Shown here piece by piece: positions 43,304 through 51,570 of a stretch of DNA of 64,000 bases. Position 1 is the first letter of the stretch. Every line of letters starts with the position of its first letter. The translations under genes and the position numbers were made by a program. The DNA comes from Sporomusa malonica. Lineage in GTDB: Bacteria > Bacillota > Negativicutes > Sporomusales > Sporomusaceae. The stretch lies in the NCBI RefSeq assembly GCF_041428715.1, contig NZ_CP155572.1, one strand, 5' to 3'. The notes under the pieces were generated by a model that was not told where the DNA came from, did not search any database, and was given only the letters and a program-made list of their open reading frames with translations.

Positions 43304-43812
43304 TGACTTGTATTCACACTCCTTATGATAGAATAATAATGCTAAGCTGAACATTTAGAAAATTAAGGGTTGTTGTTAAAACTTTTGTGTTGTCTCAATG
43401 CCAATTGATTTTACTTTAATAAAATATTGCGGCTTATTATTGCAAGAGTAGAAAGTTGGATTTTTTAACAGATGACTATAGTTTTTGTGATTTGTAGTCT
43501 GACTAAGTTTGTTTCTGTTTTTTCGGCGCATAATCTACACTCAAGGGGGTAGGGACATAATAATTACTCATTTTCAGTCCACCTTTTATATATTTGACTT
43601 TACCTTGTAGTTTTCCTCCTTTCTCTGCATTTTTGGCATTATTTATAATTTTATCAACTGCTTCACGTAAATGATATTGAATTATTCTGAATGGCAAGAA
43701 TATTACACCGAAACGATGCGGGTAGTAGCTGATTTGTAACAGGACTTCATGTTGCTAATTGAAAAAAGATACTGGATAATGAGACATCAAGACAGGGGAG
43801 TATATAGGAATC
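43304..43812. other. Non-coding gap between fdhA and the mobA-like gene
   Basis: A/T-rich, about 510 bases. It contains the 5' leader of fdhA, a possible very small minus-strand gene (43503-43571) and no clear fdhA promoter. No repeat, tRNA or terminator was recognised in the remainder. Confidence 0.5.
43503..43571 (-). CDS. Possible 22-residue small protein upstream of fdhA
   Basis: ATG with AAAGGTGG eight bases upstream encodes MSNYYVPTPLSVDYAPKKQK plus two residues, then stop. Codons upstream stay open to 43697, so a 64-residue form is possible, but its TTG start lacks an SD. Tyr/Pro-rich, basic end. It is on the same strand as fdhA, 200 bases upstream. No family is recognised; it could be chance. 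Confidence 0.3.
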   Translation of the reverse strand: MSNYYVPTPLSVDYAPKKQKQT

Positions 43813-43841
43813 TTGACTTTACTAGTACCAATTATTATAAT
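43813..43841 (+). promoter_or_regulatory. Sigma-A promoter of the mobA-like gene
   Basis: TTGACT, 17 bases, TATAAT; near-consensus boxes and ideal spacing, 77 bases before the ATG at 43918. Confidence 0.7.
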
Positions 43842-43917
43842 AATACAAAATGTCTACATATGGGATGGAGCGCTGGTTTAATTGAATCAATTAAAGGATG
43901 ACCCCAGGTGGTGGAAT

Positions 43918-44514
43918 ATGATTACTCCGTTTATATTGTCTGGAGGGAAAAGCCGGCGAATGGGGACAAATAAATCTTTTGTAAGATTAGGTGGCAGGCC
44001 GTTAATTGAAATTGTTAAGGAAAAAGTAATCGAAATCTTTGATAAGACTCCGATTATCATTACCAATCATTTTGCCGATTATGAATATTTAGGTTGTGAT
44101 ATGGTCGCTGATATTGTCAAAGATAAAGGCCCATTGGGTGGCATTCATGCAGGACTGGTTAGTTCACCAACGCCCTATATATTTGTTTTTGCCTGCGATA
44201 TGCCCTTTATTGAAAAAGCCTTCGTCCATTATATGTTAAATCGTTTGGGGCAAGAAGATATTCTAATTCCACACAACGGGGAAAGCGTGGAACCCTTGCA
44301 TGCCATTTATTCGAAGCAGTGCTTGGGAGCAATTAAGGCGCATCTGCATGAAGACAGACGTTGTGTTCAGTCTTTTTTTCAAGATGTAAATATTGCCTAT
44401 GTTAATCAAAACGAAATGCACAGGCTAAATCTTTTAGATTGCTACTTTTTGAATGTTAATACAGTGGAAGATCTGCAGAGGGCTGAGAATTGCCTTAAAA
44501 GGGTAAACTTATAA
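43918..44514 (+). CDS. mobA: Molybdenum cofactor guanylyltransferase
   Basis: 198 residues from ATG 43918 (CCAGGTGGTGG upstream) rather than TTG 43882. The N-terminal nucleotide-binding signature FILSGGKSRRMGTNKSFV is at residues 5-22, with KGPLGGIHAGL near residue 72 and FACDMPFIE near residue 92. It joins GMP to molybdopterin to give the MGD form used by the formate dehydrogenases. It lies alone under its own promoter. Related NTP-transferases exist, but the motif and the FDH context support MobA. Confidence 0.88.
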   Translation: MITPFILSGGKSRRMGTNKSFVRLGGRPLIEIVKEKVIEIFDKTPIIITNHFADYEYLGCDMVADIVKDKGPLGGIHAGLVSSPTPYIFVFACDMPFIEKAFVHYMLNRLGQEDILIPHNGESVEPLHAIYSKQCLGAIKAHLHEDRRCVQSFFQDVNIAYVNQNEMHRLNLLDCYFLNVNTVEDLQRAENCLKRVNL

Positions 44515-44541
44515 GGAGCGCTTGCTAATCGTTGTCCTGAC

Positions 44542-44620
44542 AGAAAGTATAACTTTTTCTGGATAAGGCAGCATCGACTTCCGCTGTCGCCAAAGGCTCG
44601 GCGCAAGCCGTGCTTTCTTT
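44542..44620 (+). repeat. Dispersed ~80-bp intergenic repeat, copy 3
   Basis: Same orientation as copy 1. It starts AGAAAGTATAACTTT and ends GTGCTTTCTTT; it is a few bases shorter in the CCGTC region. It lies just after mobA and before the valS promoter. Confidence 0.85.
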
Positions 44621-44649
44621 ATTAATTATCTGGTAGTGTGGACAAAATC

Positions 44650-44678
44650 TTGACACTGTCCACGAGCATAGGTATAAT
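44650..44678 (+). promoter_or_regulatory. Sigma-A promoter of valS
   Basis: TTGACA, 17 bases, TATAAT: a perfect consensus promoter, directly upstream of the T-box leader. Confidence 0.85.
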
Positions 44679-44687
44679 AAAACCAAT

Positions 44688-44939
44688 CGTATACAATAAC
44701 GGCTAAGAATGGAAAAGTATGCTTGTCTGCTGTTTAGAGATGGAGCCCTCGGCTGAAAGGCTTCTCTGCGTGCAAGCTGAAGGTCATCCAGGAGCCGCCT
44801 CGCTGAATTGTAGTAGGCGCGGCCGAATTTGCCTCGTTACGGCATGTCAAGTGTCTGGCTCAAGTGTGAGCCGGAAATAAAGGTGGTACCGCGGAAGCTA
44901 AGCCCTTTCGTCCTTATAGGGATGAGAGAGCTTTTTTTA
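44688..44939 (+). promoter_or_regulatory. T-box riboswitch leader of valS
   Basis: About 250 bases of leader between promoter and valS. The T-box core AGGTGGTACCGCGG is at 44881-44894, followed by a terminator hairpin (44897-44938, GCCCTTTCGTCC with GGGATGAGAGAGC) and seven T. A plausible specifier GTC (Val) followed by A is at 44783-44785, about 100 bases from the transcript start, as is usual. Uncharged tRNA-Val should stabilise the antiterminator and allow valS expression. The specifier call is tentative. Confidence 0.9.
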
Positions 44940-44971
44940 TTTATCTAGCACTACATATTCAAGGAGGCTAT

Positions 44972-47632
44972 ATGGAACAAGAACAGTCAAGCTCAATCTC
45001 AACTGTCTATGACCCGCAGGCAGTTGAAGCCAAATGGTATAAATTTTGGGAAGAAAACCACTTATTTCATGCTGAGGTAGATAAGGATAAACAGCCATTT
45101 AGTATTGTCATTCCACCGCCTAATGTAACCGGGCAGCTTCATATGGGACATGCCCTTGACAACACTCTGCAAGATATTCTTATCCGGTTCAAGCGTCTGC
45201 AAGGATATAACACGCTGTGGATGCCAGGCACCGATCATGCCGGTATTGCTACTCAGATCAAAGTGGAAGAGGTTCTTGCTCAAGATGGCAAAACCCGCTA
45301 TGACCTCGGGCGTGAAAAATTTATTGAGCAAGTCTGGGATTGGAAGGCTCAGTATGGCAGCCGCATAATCAATCAGCTCAAACGCCTAGGCGCCTCATGC
45401 GATTGGGAACGTGAGCGCTTTACTATGGATGAAGGCTGCTCCAATGCTGTGCGCGAAGTATTTGTCAGTTTATATGAGCAGGGTCTTATCTACCAGGGTA
45501 ACCGAATCACTAACTGGTGCCCTCGCTGCAATACCGCACTTAGCGACATTGAAGTTGAACACGAAGAAAAGCCGGGCAATCTGTATCATGTCCGCTACCC
45601 GGTAGAAGGTGTTGACGGTGAGTATGTCACAGTAGCTACTACTCGCCCGGAAACCATTTTGGGCGATAGTGGAGTAGCCGTACACCCGGAAGATGCCCGC
45701 TATAAGCATTTAATAGGTAAGTATCTCATCCTGCCAATGCTTGGGCGCCGTCTGCCTATTGTAGCTGACGAATATGTTGATCCAACATTTGGTACAGGTG
45801 CAGTAAAGGTTACTCCTGCCCATGATCCCAACGACTTTGATATGGGCCTCAGACATAAGCTACCTCAGATTGTAGTAATAAATCCTGATGGTACTATGGC
45901 GGCCGATACCGGTAAATACGCTGGTATGGATCGCTATGAATGCCGTAAAACATTGGTAAACGACCTTAAAGACCAGGGATATCTTGTTAAAATTGACGAG
46001 CATAGCCATGCTGTCGGCCATTGCCAGCGTTGCACTACTGTTGTTGAACCATTGGTGTCTAAGCAATGGTTTGTCAAGATGGAACCGTTGGCCAAACCGG
46101 CTATTGAAGCAGTTACCTCTGGCAGAACTCAATTTGTGCCTGAACGGTTTACTAAGATTTATACCAACTGGCTGGATAATATCCGCGATTGGTGTATTTC
46201 CCGTCAAATCTGGTGGGGGCATCGTATTCCGGCTTGGTATTGCCCATGTGGTGAAGTTACCGTGTCACGTGAGGACATTACCGTGTGTCCCAAGTGCGGC
46301 AGTAGCGTTGAACAAGACCCTGACGTTCTTGATACTTGGTTCAGTTCGGCACTGTGGCCGTTTTCCACTATGGGCTGGCCGCAAGATACAGATGAGTTAA
46401 AACAGTTTTATCCGACCAGTGTATTGGTTACGGGTTATGATATCATCTTCTTCTGGGTAGCACGGATGATTATGATGGGCCTTAAATTTCAAGAGGACAT
46501 ACCATTTAACCATGTATTTATCCACGGCTTGGTGAGGGACAGTCAAGGCCGGAAGATGAGTAAATCACTGGGCAACGGGATTGACCCGCTGGAAGTCATC
46601 GAAAAATACGGCGCAGATACACTGCGTTTTATGCTGGTTACTGGTAACACACCTGGCAACGATATGCGTTTTTATTGGGAACGTGTAGAGTCCAGCCGTA
46701 ATTTTGCCAATAAAATTTGGAATGCTTCGCGGTTTGTGCTTATGAATCTTGAAGGATTTGATCCAGCATTTACGCCAGACGACAAAGCATTTACAATGGC
46801 AGACCGCTGGATTTTAAGCCGGTATAACACTACAGTTGCTGACGTAACCCGAAACCTGGAGCGGTTTGAGTTAGGAGAAGCTGCCCGAATGGTATACGAA
46901 TTCATTTGGGACGAATTCTGCGACTGGTATATTGAGCTAGCCAAAGGTCGGCTCTATAACAAGGAAGACGTAGAAAGCCGCAAAGTGGCTCAATATGTTC
47001 TTCATTATGTTCTTAGTAACACACTTAAGTTGCTGCATCCGTTTATGCCGTTTATTACCGAAGCTATTTGGCAAAGCCTGCCACATCAAGGAATTAGCAT
47101 TATGACTGCCGCTTGGCCGCATGAAGAGGCCAAATTGGAAAGCGCCCAAGACGAGCAGCTGATGGGTATTATTATGGAGATAATCAAGTCAGTGCGGAAC
47201 ATGCGGGCCGAAGTCAATGTCCATCCAGGCAAAAAAAGTGAAGTAATCCTTAAGATCGCATCCGGTGAGCTAAAAACCCAGATTGAGGCCAATATCGGTT
47301 ATATAAAGACATTAGCAGCTGCTGAACCGGTAAGTATTCTCGCCACTGATGCCACCACACCCGAAAATGCTATGACTGCCGTAGCCAGTGGTGTTGAGAT
47401 TTACCTGCCACTTAAAGGACTCATTGATGTTGAGAAGGAAACTGCTCGTCTCAATAAGGAGCTTGATGGTCTTGACAAAGAAGTGGCCCGTATTGCCGGT
47501 AAACTTAATAACCCTGGTTTTACTGCCAAAGCTCCGGCCGAAGTTATTGAGAAGGAAAAAGCCAAACAAGCCGAGTATGTGGAAAAGCAGACAGCTATCA
47601 AGGAACGTTTGGCATACTTAGCCCGCCTGTAG
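44972..47632 (+). CDS. valS: Valyl-tRNA synthetase
   Basis: 886 residues, class I synthetase. HIGH-type motif in PPPNVTGQLHMGHALD (about residues 48-63) and KMSKS in GRKMSKSLGNGIDP (about residue 527). Zn-binding Cys pairs lie in NWCPRCNTAL and CPKCGSS. The CP1 editing region has TTRPETILGDSGVAVHP. The C-terminal coiled coil (KGLIDVEKETARLNKELDGL onward) is characteristic of ValRS and separates it from IleRS and LeuRS. Controlled by the upstream T-box. Confidence 0.98.
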   Translation: MEQEQSSSISTVYDPQAVEAKWYKFWEENHLFHAEVDKDKQPFSIVIPPPNVTGQLHMGHALDNTLQDILIRFKRLQGYNTLWMPGTDHAGIATQIKVEEVLAQDGKTRYDLGREKFIEQVWDWKAQYGSRIINQLKRLGASCDWERERFTMDEGCSNAVREVFVSLYEQGLIYQGNRITNWCPRCNTALSDIEVEHEEKPGNLYHVRYPVEGVDGEYVTVATTRPETILGDSGVAVHPEDARYKHLIGKYLILPMLGRRLPIVADEYVDPTFGTGAVKVTPAHDPNDFDMGLRHKLPQIVVINPDGTMAADTGKYAGMDRYECRKTLVNDLKDQGYLVKIDEHSHAVGHCQRCTTVVEPLVSKQWFVKMEPLAKPAIEAVTSGRTQFVPERFTKIYTNWLDNIRDWCISRQIWWGHRIPAWYCPCGEVTVSREDITVCPKCGSSVEQDPDVLDTWFSSALWPFSTMGWPQDTDELKQFYPTSVLVTGYDIIFFWVARMIMMGLKFQEDIPFNHVFIHGLVRDSQGRKMSKSLGNGIDPLEVIEKYGADTLRFMLVTGNTPGNDMRFYWERVESSRNFANKIWNASRFVLMNLEGFDPAFTPDDKAFTMADRWILSRYNTTVADVTRNLERFELGEAARMVYEFIWDEFCDWYIELAKGRLYNKEDVESRKVAQYVLHYVLSNTLKLLHPFMPFITEAIWQSLPHQGISIMTAAWPHEEAKLESAQDEQLMGIIMEIIKSVRNMRAEVNVHPGKKSEVILKIASGELKTQIEANIGYIKTLAAAEPVSILATDATTPENAMTAVASGVEIYLPLKGLIDVEKETARLNKELDGLDKEVARIAGKLNNPGFTAKAPAEVIEKEKAKQAEYVEKQTAIKERLAYLARL

Positions 47633-47669
47633 TAGTTGCGTTATCCCAAAAAAACGGAGGTGCAGCAAT

Positions 47670-48953
47670 ATGACCTATGAACAAACATTGGCATACCTCG
47701 AGAACCTAAGTAAGTTCGGTATCAACCTGGGCATGTCCCGTATTGAGCGGCTGCTTGAACTTATGCAACAGCCTCAGCGCCGCTTTAAGTCCATCCATGT
47801 CACCGGTACGAATGGTAAAGGCTCAACTACGGCCATGCTGTCGGCTATTCTGACTGCCAGCGGAATAAAAACAGGCATGTATATTTCACCACATCTGGTT
47901 GACTACCCTGAACGGATGGTTGTTAACGGTCAGGAGATTACGAAAGAAGAATTTTCTCAAGCAATCCATTATACCAGCAAATTTGTGGAGCAAATGCTGG
48001 CAGAGGGGTTTGAACAGCCGACAGAGTTTGAAGTCATAACAGCAGCAGCCTTCTATTACTTTGCTGCTGTGGGGGTAGAATATGCTGTTATCGAAGTGGG
48101 GCTAGGTGGTCTTTTAGATTCAACCAATGTCATTATCCCCGAAATATCAGTAATTACCAATGTCACCCTTGAGCACACAGACCGCTGCGGCTCAACCATT
48201 GCTGATATTGCTCGCCACAAAGCTGGCATCATTAAAGACGGTGTACCGGTAATAACTGCTGCCAAAGGTGAGGCGCTTGAGCTTATTAAGCGAACCGCAT
48301 CAGAAAAAGATGCAAAAGTTTATAGTAAAGATGAGCATTTTACCAGCCAATTTAGAGGTTTGGCAAATGGCAAACAGCAAGTAGCCATTGATGCCGGTGT
48401 CTTAGGACAGATCGAGGCAGACCTCAATCTTATTGGCTGTCATCAGTTGGAAAATAGCGCAGTTGCAGTTACCGCCGCACTTATTCTGGGAGCAATTGAT
48501 CCGCGCATTACTTTCAAGGCAATCAAGAATGCTCTTGACATAGTGCGTTGGCCAGGCCGGTTTGAAATAATACCTGGTGAACCAGTCATTATTATCGACG
48601 GCGCTCATAATCCTGATGGTGCCCGGGTGCTTCGCCATAACCTTGATCTGGTATTCCCTGGGCGGGAAATAACCTTTGCCTTAGGGATTTTGCGTGATAA
48701 AGACGTAGCTGGAATTATTCGTGAACTTATTCGCTCAACAGACACGGTTGTTACTGTTCAACCGTTGTCATACCGGGCGGCGACGCCTGAGGAGATTGCC
48801 CGGGAAATAGAGGCACATCATGTGGAGGCGGCTTCCGCTATCGACCGCGGCATAGACCGTGCCAAGGAGCTGGCTGGTCCAAACGGTGTTGTATGTGTAG
48901 CCGGTTCACTATACTTAATTGGTGAAGCCAGGCAGATTATCCTCAATAAGTAG
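47670..48953 (+). CDS. folC: Folylpolyglutamate synthase/dihydrofolate synthase
   Basis: 427 residues, Mur-ligase-like. P-loop VTGTNGKGSTTAMLSAIL (about residues 45-62), ISPHLVDYPERM (near residue 74), and IIIDGAHNPDGARVLRHNLD near residue 310. It adds Glu to folates (and may make dihydrofolate). The valS-folC pair is a standard Firmicute arrangement; 37 bases separate them and GGAGGTG precedes ATG. Polyglutamylated THF is the WL cofactor, so it works with pabABC. Terminator follows. Confidence 0.96.
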   Translation: MTYEQTLAYLENLSKFGINLGMSRIERLLELMQQPQRRFKSIHVTGTNGKGSTTAMLSAILTASGIKTGMYISPHLVDYPERMVVNGQEITKEEFSQAIHYTSKFVEQMLAEGFEQPTEFEVITAAAFYYFAAVGVEYAVIEVGLGGLLDSTNVIIPEISVITNVTLEHTDRCGSTIADIARHKAGIIKDGVPVITAAKGEALELIKRTASEKDAKVYSKDEHFTSQFRGLANGKQQVAIDAGVLGQIEADLNLIGCHQLENSAVAVTAALILGAIDPRITFKAIKNALDIVRWPGRFEIIPGEPVIIIDGAHNPDGARVLRHNLDLVFPGREITFALGILRDKDVAGIIRELIRSTDTVVTVQPLSYRAATPEEIAREIEAHHVEAASAIDRGIDRAKELAGPNGVVCVAGSLYLIGEARQIILNK

Positions 48954-48982
48954 ACAAATTAACGATAATTGTATATAATAAA

Positions 48983-49023
48983 TACTGGCGCTTGGGGCAT
49001 AATTCAAGCGCCAGTACTGTTTT
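48983..49023 (+). terminator. Rho-independent terminator after folC
   Basis: TACTGGCGCTTG (48983-48994) and CAAGCGCCAGTA (49005-49016), perfect 12-bp stem with a 10-base loop, followed by CTGTTTTATATTT. Confidence 0.88.
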
Positions 49024-49092
49024 ATATTTGTGCCATCTCCGAAAAGCATATCATTAAATCGCAATATTCAAATAAACTATAAAGAAAACACG

Positions 49093-49173
49093 AAAGAAAA
49101 CACGGCTTGCGCCGAGCCTTTGGCGAAAGCGGAAGCCGATGTTGCCCTTATCCAGGAGAAAGTTATACTTTCT
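49093..49173 (-). repeat. Dispersed ~80-bp intergenic repeat, copy 4 (inverted)
   Basis: Reverse orientation, closely similar to copy 2. Its AAAGAAAACACG end is duplicated in tandem (49081-49092 and 49093-49104), a possible trace of replication slippage or insertion. It lies between folC and the ligase-like gene. Confidence 0.85.
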
Positions 49174-49218
49174 ATCAGGATAATAAATTCAGTAAAATCT
49201 TGAACCGTAGGTGAAACT

Positions 49219-50460
49219 GTGCATATTGCATATACATGTAAGAGCCAACCCCAGTATCGGCTTGATTATCTAATTGAGTACTGCATTTTGGCTGTAGCTT
49301 TCTTTTTACCACTGTCGCTAGATATCGCCACATTGTTTTTAGGGGCAGGCACTTTGTTATGGACAGGCAAGATGATATTATCAAAAAAACTGTTCTTGAA
49401 ACGAACCCCGTTTGATGAAATTATCGTTCTTCTCGTTATTTTGTCGGCAGCGTCAATTGGCGTGTCACCTGACAGAGATGTTAGCTTTTATAATTTCTAT
49501 CATCTAATGGGACGATACATATTAATCTACTATCTTGTCATTAATAACTTGACCTCAATACACCAGTTGCAGCGACTCATATGGTCTGTGCTGGCTTCAG
49601 CTATAGTAGTTACCATTTATGGCTTTTATCAGTATGTTCACGGTGTGGATATATCGGCTTTTCAATGGGTCGATGGCGAACAGTTTCCTGAGCTTAAAGT
49701 CCGGGTTTTTTCGACACTGCAGAATCCTAATTTGCTGGCTGGATTCTTGGTAGTAATTATGTCGCTGGCTGTCGGTATCGGGTTGCATACTGAAAATATG
49801 CAGTGGAAATTGCTGCTTTTTGCGTTTGTCGCTGTGCTTGGGATTTGCTTGGTGCTCACCTACTCGCGTGGTGCGTGGCTCAGTATTGTGGCAGTTACCG
49901 CAATATGCGGACATTTGTATAACCGTAAGGTGTTATGGGTCTTTTTGGTGATACCGTTAATTGCGCTTTTTTGTCATGATGGAGTGATGGAACGATTAAT
50001 GTCAATTTTTAATCCGACAGATACTTCATCAACATTACGAATTGCGCTTTGGGAAAGTACAATTGCTATGATTTTAGACAAGCCGCTCTTAGGTATTGGC
50101 TGGGGCTCGTATTGGCTAGTATATCCGGAGTATGACTTTTTTTTAAACAATCCGGCCACCACTATCGTTCATGCCCATAACATGTATTTGCATATTGCGG
50201 CCGAAATTGGCATTCCAGGATTGATTGTCTTTTTGTCAATTATTTATGGTCATACCAAAAAGGCAATTGATGTTTTAGCGCAGACCAAAAATCGCTGGGT
50301 AGCTGGAGTGATGCTTGGTGTAGTCGCTGCAGTTCTAAGTTTGGCGGTAAATGGCTTTACTGACTATGTTATGTTCAATGTGCAGATGTCTATGCTGTTC
50401 TGGCTCTTAAATGCTGTCATTATAGCTATTTGGGATGCAAACTGCCGATATAACCGATAG
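49219..50460 (+). CDS. O-antigen ligase/polymerase-like membrane protein
   Basis: 413 residues from GTG, with about ten to eleven hydrophobic segments. The Wzy_C-type signature is visible: VFSTLQNPNLLAGFLVVIM near residue 158, LTYSRGAWLS near residue 215, and a loop ending HAHNMYLHIAAEIGIPGLI near residue 322. Such proteins ligate O-antigen to lipid A-core or polymerise surface sugars, which fits the outer-membrane Negativicutes. No other polysaccharide genes are adjacent, so the substrate is unknown. An O-linked protein glycosylation role is also possible. Confidence 0.8.
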   Translation: MHIAYTCKSQPQYRLDYLIEYCILAVAFFLPLSLDIATLFLGAGTLLWTGKMILSKKLFLKRTPFDEIIVLLVILSAASIGVSPDRDVSFYNFYHLMGRYILIYYLVINNLTSIHQLQRLIWSVLASAIVVTIYGFYQYVHGVDISAFQWVDGEQFPELKVRVFSTLQNPNLLAGFLVVIMSLAVGIGLHTENMQWKLLLFAFVAVLGICLVLTYSRGAWLSIVAVTAICGHLYNRKVLWVFLVIPLIALFCHDGVMERLMSIFNPTDTSSTLRIALWESTIAMILDKPLLGIGWGSYWLVYPEYDFFLNNPATTIVHAHNMYLHIAAEIGIPGLIVFLSIIYGHTKKAIDVLAQTKNRWVAGVMLGVVAAVLSLAVNGFTDYVMFNVQMSMLFWLLNAVIIAIWDANCRYNR

Positions 50461-50473
50461 CTATCACAAGAGT

Positions 50474-50526
50474 ATGCCTGAAGTGTTTAACAAAATCGTT
50501 GCTAACATGCCAGGCATTATTTTTTT
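50474..50526 (+). terminator. Terminator after the O-antigen-ligase-like gene
   Basis: ATGCCTG (50474-50480) and CAGGCAT (50511-50517) with a long loop, followed by TATTTTTTT. Only 7 bp of stem, but a strong T-run. Confidence 0.6.
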
Positions 50527-50599
50527 AAAAAAGGGTAATTTAACAATATGTGGGTATGTAATTTTTGGTAAAAAATTAATTTATTTTACAATTAGCAGC

Positions 50600-50624
50600 A
50601 GGATTTATAATAAGTAACGCGAAT
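50600..50624 (+). promoter_or_regulatory. Sigma-H-like promoter upstream of the regulatory/hydrogenase cluster
   Basis: AGGATTT, 11 bases, CGCGAAT, 120 bases before the first DRTGG gene. It has the same spacing as the other four sites; the first base of RNNGAAT is C rather than R. Confidence 0.5.
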
Positions 50625-50659
50625 ATATCAGAAATATTAGACCATTCAGGTGCTGCCAT

Positions 50660-50685
50660 AGGGGATTATACCCCCTTAATTTTTT
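50660..50685 (+). other. Short hairpin with T-run in the leader of the hydrogenase cluster
   Basis: AGGGG (50660-50664) and CCCCT (50672-50676), then TAATTTTTT. It lies between the sigma-H-like promoter and the first gene and could be a weak terminator or attenuator. Confidence 0.4.
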
Positions 50686-50695
50686 ATACCTAGTT

Positions 50696-50713
50696 TTGTG
50701 AAATTTCACACAA
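50696..50713 (+). promoter_or_regulatory. Possible Rex operator in the leader of the hydrogenase cluster
   Basis: TTGTGAA, 4 bases, CACACAA: left half fits the Rex consensus fully, right half five of seven positions. rex lies at the end of the same gene cluster. Confidence 0.4.
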
Positions 50714-50743
50714 GCTCAAATTTTGACTCATGGAGGTGCCGTA

Positions 50744-51124
50744 GTGAAGCTGGCCCAGATAAGAGAAGTGCTAAATGCCGAGGTGCTCTGTGGGTTAGAG
50801 TGGCTTGACAGGGAAGCAAGAGGTGCTTGTGGCTCAGATCTTATGAGTGATGTATTGGCTTTTACAAAAGAGCACGCGCTTTTATTAACAGGCCTGACAA
50901 ACATTCAGGTAGTTCGGACCGCTGAAATGAGCGATTTAGCCGGCATATTATTTGTGCGCGGCAAACGTCCAGGTCCGGATGTAATTGAAATGGCTAAAGA
51001 CATGGGAATACCCTTGCTTTTAACACATCGGCAAATGTATGAAGCCTGTGGCATGCTGTACAAAGATGGGTTGATGGGGTGCCCACCAAAGGAGGAAACT
51101 CTTTGCTGCAGGAACATGGAATAA
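50744..51124 (+). CDS. DRTGG-domain protein (first of two)
   Basis: 126 residues from GTG 50744 (TGGAGGTGCC upstream). DRTGG-type domain: GSDLMSDVLAF near residue 30, NIQVVRTAEMSDLAGILFVRG (near residue 53) and AKDMGIPLLLTHRQMYEACG. DRTGG domains are regulatory ligand-sensing modules, best known attached to CBS or phosphotransacetylase domains. Here it stands alone and is paralogous to the protein at 52940. Both flank an anti-sigma-like ATPase and a hydrogenase-like protein. The ligand is unknown. Its end overlaps the next gene. Confidence 0.75.
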   Translation: MKLAQIREVLNAEVLCGLEWLDREARGACGSDLMSDVLAFTKEHALLLTGLTNIQVVRTAEMSDLAGILFVRGKRPGPDVIEMAKDMGIPLLLTHRQMYEACGMLYKDGLMGCPPKEETLCCRNME

Positions 51125-51531
51125 CACTGGAATTCATATTAGAAGGCGGAAATTTTGATAGCGCTGGCGAAGCGTCAAGCAAAATTAAGCGTACTTTGCA
51201 GCAACTAGGTGTGCGACCTGATATCATTAGGCGAATTGCCATCAGTGCCTATGAAGCTGAAATGAATGTGATTATCCATGCCTATAGCGGTACTATCCGC
51301 GCGGAAATTTTTTCTGAACGCACTGAACTGAGTGTAAATGATGAAGGTCCGGGGATTCCTGATGTAGAGCTTGCAATGCGGGAAGGTTATTCAACCGCTC
51401 CTGACCATATTCGGGAAATGGGATTTGGCGCCGGAATGGGTTTACCTAACATGGTGCGTTGCACAGATAAATTTGATATAAAAACTACCAGGGGAATTGG
51501 AACAAATCTTAGCTTGATCATCTACCACTAA
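51103..51531 (+). CDS. Anti-sigma-factor-like ATP-binding protein (HATPase_c)
   Basis: 142 residues from TTG 51103 with AAAGGAGG seven bases upstream. GHKL ATPase boxes: N-box YEAEMNVIIHAYSG (about residue 55), G1 VNDEGPGIPD (about residue 83) and G2 MGFGAGMGLPNMVRCTD (about residue 113). It matches the RsbW/SpoIIAB-like family. It overlaps the upstream gene by 22 bases. Such proteins are kinases or anti-sigma regulators; its place beside a sensory-type hydrogenase suggests signal output, which is inference. Confidence 0.85.
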   Translation: MLQEHGITLEFILEGGNFDSAGEASSKIKRTLQQLGVRPDIIRRIAISAYEAEMNVIIHAYSGTIRAEIFSERTELSVNDEGPGIPDVELAMREGYSTAPDHIREMGFGAGMGLPNMVRCTDKFDIKTTRGIGTNLSLIIYH

Positions 51532-51570
51532 ACTAAAGTGATATATGTATAAGATTGAGTGGTGAAAGTG

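Noticed and set aside
50435..50617. 60-codon frame after the O-antigen-ligase-like gene
   Set aside because: It overlaps the ligase end, the terminator stem and the sigma-H-like promoter; no SD or similarity.
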